Assembly: GCA_001510455.1 (NCBI GenBank)
Contig: LFFH01000021.1
Span: 1-18,699 of the forward strand
DNA length: 18,699 bases
Source of the DNA: Actinobacteria bacterium casp-actino8
Lineage (GTDB): Bacteria > Actinomycetota > Acidimicrobiia > Acidimicrobiales > Ilumatobacteraceae
Reading direction: 5' to 3'
Shown: positions 16,146 through 18,699 of the stretch, one piece after another
Layout of the letters: each line of letters starts with the position of its first letter
How positions within the stretch are numbered: the first letter of the stretch is position 1
Position numbers and translations under genes: made by a program
The notes under the pieces: generated by a model
Databases searched by the model: none
The model's input: only the letters and a program-made list of their open reading frames with translations
What the model was told of the DNA's origin: nothing

Positions 16146-16951
16146 ACACCACCACCAGCACCGCCAACTCGGCCACCAACACCGCCTACGTGACCCGACC
16201 CAGCTCGGTCATCGGTGCCTTGGTCCGTCGAACGATGTTGCGAGTGCGGCGCATGCCGTCGGCCTTCGTTCCGTCGATCGCCATGCCCGTCTTCCAACTC
16301 ATCGCCTTCTCGGGTGCCTTCGGTGCCGCGGTGCGTTTCGCCGGCATCGCCAACGCCATGGATTGGTACGTGCCCCTGAACGCGATCCAAGGTGCGAGTT
16401 TCGGTGCCATGGGTGTGAGTTTCGGCCTCATCAACGACATGCAGACCGGATTCTTCGACCGTCTGCTCATGGCTCCCACCCGACGTTGGGCACTCGTCGT
16501 CGGACCGATCGCTGGATCGATCGCTCGCGCTGCGCTCCCCATCGTTCTCGTGATCCTCGTCGGCTTCCTCGGTGGAATGAACGTGCCCGGAGGACCACTC
16601 GCCATCGTCATGGTGATCATCGCTGCACTCGGCGTGTCGATGTCGGCGTCGGCTTTCGCACTCGGGCTCACCTACCGCATGCGGAACATGGGCGCCGCCA
16701 CTCTCACCCAATTCGCGATCTTCTTCACGGTGTTCCTCTCCACGTCCCAGGTCCCACTGTCGTCGATGGCCAGTTGGCTCCATGCGGTGGCCCGGATCAA
16801 TCCGATGACCAATGTCTTGCGCCTCTCCCGGCAGGGTTTGCTCGGCGAGGTGACCTGGGATCAGACCTGGGGAGGTCTCCTCGCTCTCGCCGGGATGCTT
16901 CTCCTGTCGGGATGGTTCGCCATGAGTGGACTGAAGTCGCTCGAGAAGTGA
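16142..16951 (+). CDS. ABC-2 type permease, second subunit
   Basis: The 269-residue protein is a distant paralogue of the preceding permease. After a Thr/Ser/Asn-rich, non-conserved N-terminus (1-20) it has about six membrane segments (43-63, 77-96, 119-143, 153-177, 185-203, 243-262). The same motifs are present: TGFFDRLLMAPTRR (102-115) and ARINPMTNVLRLSRQ (217-231). The start GTG 16142 overlaps the upstream stop, so all three exporter genes are joined by GTGA quartets. The stop lies only 4 nt from the stop of the opposing gene, with no room for a separate terminator. Confidence 0.9.
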   Translation: MNTTTSTANSATNTAYVTRPSSVIGALVRRTMLRVRRMPSAFVPSIAMPVFQLIAFSGAFGAAVRFAGIANAMDWYVPLNAIQGASFGAMGVSFGLINDMQTGFFDRLLMAPTRRWALVVGPIAGSIARAALPIVLVILVGFLGGMNVPGGPLAIVMVIIAALGVSMSASAFALGLTYRMRNMGAATLTQFAIFFTVFLSTSQVPLSSMASWLHAVARINPMTNVLRLSRQGLLGEVTWDQTWGGLLALAGMLLLSGWFAMSGLKSLEK

Positions 16952-16955
16952 GCGA

Positions 16956-18227
16956 TCAGTTCACACGGGTCGCGCCCGGTGGCAATTCGCCGATCAGAGC
17001 TTCGGACACCCAGCACCGTGTGAGGTGCAAGGTCGACTCGATACGAACGACCCTCTTGGGTTCGTTCACCGCGACCCCGCACATCGACAGGGCGGCCTTC
17101 ATGCAGTTCTCCTCGTCGGCCAACACCATCGGCATCCGACTGCGCCGCACACCGGACGGCCCGGCAGTGAAGCAATTGACGTAGGTCTTCTGCCAATCGA
17201 TCTTGTCGGCGAGAGACACGGGAACGAAGTCAGCCAACCCGATTCCGAGAAGATTGCCTCCCGAAACATCGGTGATGTCGAGCAGAACAATGGTCGACAC
17301 GTTCGGAGATTCGAGATCCTCGAGCCCGTGCACCCAGAATCGACCCGTCACGTTGGGGTCCATGCCGGTTCCGGAGATGTCCTTCCCGGCCTTCTCGATC
17401 ACGAGAACGTCGATGTCGTCGAACGGAAGAGGTGGAACGAGTTCACGTGACATGGAAGCGAGGCGCGTCTCGGCCGGACCACCGACATCGGTCGCCGTCA
17501 GACCTTCCACCACGACGACTCGTCCACTTGCCGACTCGACCGATGCGACGCCACCGAGCAGACGTCCGGTCGACCGCAGCGAATCGATGCCGTCGAGAAG
17601 TCTTCGCCTCATCTCGTCGGGACCACACGAGTGAATCTGCGCCGCACCGGGCTGCTTACCGAAGCCGACGACGGCCATCTTGGTGCAACCACTCTCGATC
17701 GAGCCCTTGAAACAGGTGTGCGGCTTCACCCGATTGACCGGAAGGATTCGATCGGCCTCGGCGGCGTGACGGTCGAGATACAAGGGCATACCACTCGTGG
17801 TCCGGGCGACTTCCACCGTTTCCATGGTGGCGCGAATCTCGCAGTCGAGAGAGTCCTCGGTCATTCCGAGCGATGCCATCATCGCCACCTGACCGTCGGC
17901 AGTGGCACCACCATGACTTCCCATGGCCGGCACGACGAACGGCTTCGCGCCCAATTCGCGCAATCCGATGATCGTTCCACGCAGAAGTTCGACGCGCCCC
18001 GACAGGCCGCGACTTCCACCTCCGACGGCGACGGACATTCCGGGCGTGACGTCAGCGGCCAGTCGATCGACCACGGCCGATCGAGCCGCGGCCTCGACGT
18101 CGTTCACCGGAGCGGGATCAGGAATGGCGAGACGAATCTCGTGCAGAGGCGGAATCGTCAGGTCGGGGTGGAAGGGAAGTTCGACACCGGCGCGCAATTG
18201 CTCCCAACCCGAACCGACCTCGGCCAT
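16956..18227 (-). CDS. LarA-like protein (DUF2088, nickel-pincer isomerase superfamily)
   Basis: The 423-residue protein belongs to the lactate racemase (LarA) superfamily, whose founder uses a nickel pincer nucleotide cofactor. Residues matching L. plantarum LarA R75, H108, H174, K184 and H200 are recalled to sit at R73 (GSRGLS), H105 (MGSHGGAT), H170 (RVKPHT), K183 (GCTKMAV) and H199 (QIHS), with near-identical spacing. Further conserved runs are GFGKQPGAA (188-196) and GKDISGTGMDPNVTGR (281-296). Substrate unknown; many members are not lactate racemases and lack assigned function. No cofactor-synthesis genes (larB, larC, larE) are in the window. The start is ATG 18227 with AGGA 8 nt upstream. 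It is cytosolic, with no signal peptide. Confidence 0.85.
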   Translation of the reverse strand: MAEVGSGWEQLRAGVELPFHPDLTIPPLHEIRLAIPDPAPVNDVEAAARSAVVDRLAADVTPGMSVAVGGGSRGLSGRVELLRGTIIGLRELGAKPFVVPAMGSHGGATADGQVAMMASLGMTEDSLDCEIRATMETVEVARTTSGMPLYLDRHAAEADRILPVNRVKPHTCFKGSIESGCTKMAVVGFGKQPGAAQIHSCGPDEMRRRLLDGIDSLRSTGRLLGGVASVESASGRVVVVEGLTATDVGGPAETRLASMSRELVPPLPFDDIDVLVIEKAGKDISGTGMDPNVTGRFWVHGLEDLESPNVSTIVLLDITDVSGGNLLGIGLADFVPVSLADKIDWQKTYVNCFTAGPSGVRRSRMPMVLADEENCMKAALSMCGVAVNEPKRVVRIESTLHLTRCWVSEALIGELPPGATRVN

Positions 18228-18233
18228 GCCGTC

Positions 18234-18239
18234 ATCCTG
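18234..18239 (-). promoter_or_regulatory. Possible -10 box or ribosome binding site of the LarA-like gene
   Basis: On the minus strand CAGGAT lies 6 nt before ATG 18227. It keeps the A and T of a -10 box at the spacing seen elsewhere, but its AGGA could equally be a Shine-Dalgarno sequence. The two readings cannot be separated from sequence. Confidence 0.25.
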
Positions 18240-18249
18240 TCAGATGTCC

Positions 18250-18255
18250 TACCCT
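18250..18255 (+). promoter_or_regulatory. Probable -10 box of the BtuF-like gene
   Basis: TACCCT fits TANNNT and lies exactly 6 nt before GTG 18262. This spacing is the main reason for choosing that GTG over the in-frame ATG at 18244. It lies within the 34-bp gap shared with the divergent LarA-like gene. Confidence 0.4.
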
Positions 18256-18261
18256 CGACTC

Positions 18262-18699
18262 GTGCGCATCGTCTCGCTGCTTCCGTCCACGACCGAGATC
18301 GTGTTCGAACTCGGGTTGGCCGACTCTCTTCTCGGCGTCACCTTCGAATGCAATCATCCACCCGAAGCCCGAGTCGATCGTGAGATCGTCGTCGGTGGCC
18401 TCGACACCAAACACCTGACGGCCGCCGAGATCGATGCTCAAGTGCGTGAACGATTGTCGATCGGTGATGAGCTCTACCGACTCGACGAGGACGCACTGCG
18501 GCGATGCGATCCCGATCTGATCCTCAGCCAGGATCTGTGCCGCGTCTGTGCCGTACCGAGCGGTGATGTCGACGAGGCAGTCAAACGACTGGGATGTCAT
18601 GCCCTCGTCCTACAGATCGATCCGCAGACCCTCGACGAGGTGATCGATTCGGTCAGGACGATCGCCGATGCCGCCGGCGTCTCCGAGCGAGGGCTCGCG
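18262..18699 (+). CDS. BtuF-like cobalamin/metal-chelate binding protein, N-terminal part
   Basis: The first 146 codons are in the window; the gene continues past its end. The protein opens with RIVSLLPSTTEIVFELGL (2-19), the hallmark of the periplasmic-binding-protein fold (PF01497) used by BtuF and ferric-siderophore binding proteins. ECNHPPE (29-35) and a QDLCRVCAV motif (90-98) are typical of the subgroup annotated as cobalamin-binding proteins. There is no signal peptide or lipobox, so it is probably cytosolic, as in many relatives from actinobacteria and archaea; its role there is unclear. The start is GTG 18262, or ATG 18244, which adds 6 residues. Confidence 0.8.
   Translation, partial: MRIVSLLPSTTEIVFELGLADSLLGVTFECNHPPEARVDREIVVGGLDTKHLTAAEIDAQVRERLSIGDELYRLDEDALRRCDPDLILSQDLCRVCAVPSGDVDEAVKRLGCHALVLQIDPQTLDEVIDSVRTIADAAGVSERGLA

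Noticed and set aside
16049..16783. A 244-codon minus-strand frame very rich in Glu, His, Gly and Arg inside the second permease gene
   Set aside because: Its composition is the mirror of membrane-protein codons; no domain is visible and the plus-strand permease is well supported.

Overview
The window is GC-rich, makes heavy use of GTG starts, and encodes mostly housekeeping proteins of actinobacterial type. The small ribosomal protein bS22, a form II CoxL-like molybdoprotein and DrrA-type ABC genes all point to Actinobacteriota. An acidimicrobial lineage is my best guess, but it is inference only; no taxonomic marker here is decisive.

Left edge (1-307): the start of a bS22 gene on the minus strand, diverging from a tRNA-Gln(TTG) gene.

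Central block (308-11509), all on the plus strand: glmU (short, without most of its acetyltransferase part), prs, rplY/ctc, pth, mfd, a parvulin-like lipoprotein, a tetrapyrrole-methylase/MazG fusion, eno, and an ftsB/divIC gene. From memory, this order resembles both the Bacillus gcaD-prs-ctc-spoVC-mfd-yabN-divIC region and the Mycobacterium glmU/prs/rplY/pth and mfd/mazG/eno/ftsB clusters. The block covers UDP-sugar precursor supply, PRPP synthesis, translation, transcription-coupled repair, nucleotide sanitation, glycolysis and division.

Right part (11510-18699), more variable: a lone form II CoxL-like molybdenum hydroxylase large subunit, a convergent lipoprotein cytochrome c, a three-gene ABC-2 exporter with GTGA overlaps, a minus-strand LarA-like (nickel-pincer isomerase superfamily) protein, and the start of a BtuF-like binding protein that runs off the window.

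There is no CRISPR array, insertion sequence, phage gene or toxin-antitoxin pair. I see no clear undescribed multigene system. The best leads are the short GlmU, a triple 14-bp repeat after a good -10 box ahead of prs, a recurring -10/N6/start-codon arrangement that suggests leaderless mRNAs, the unaccompanied CoxL-like gene, and the LarA-like protein. No stretch longer than 300 bases lacks a gene.
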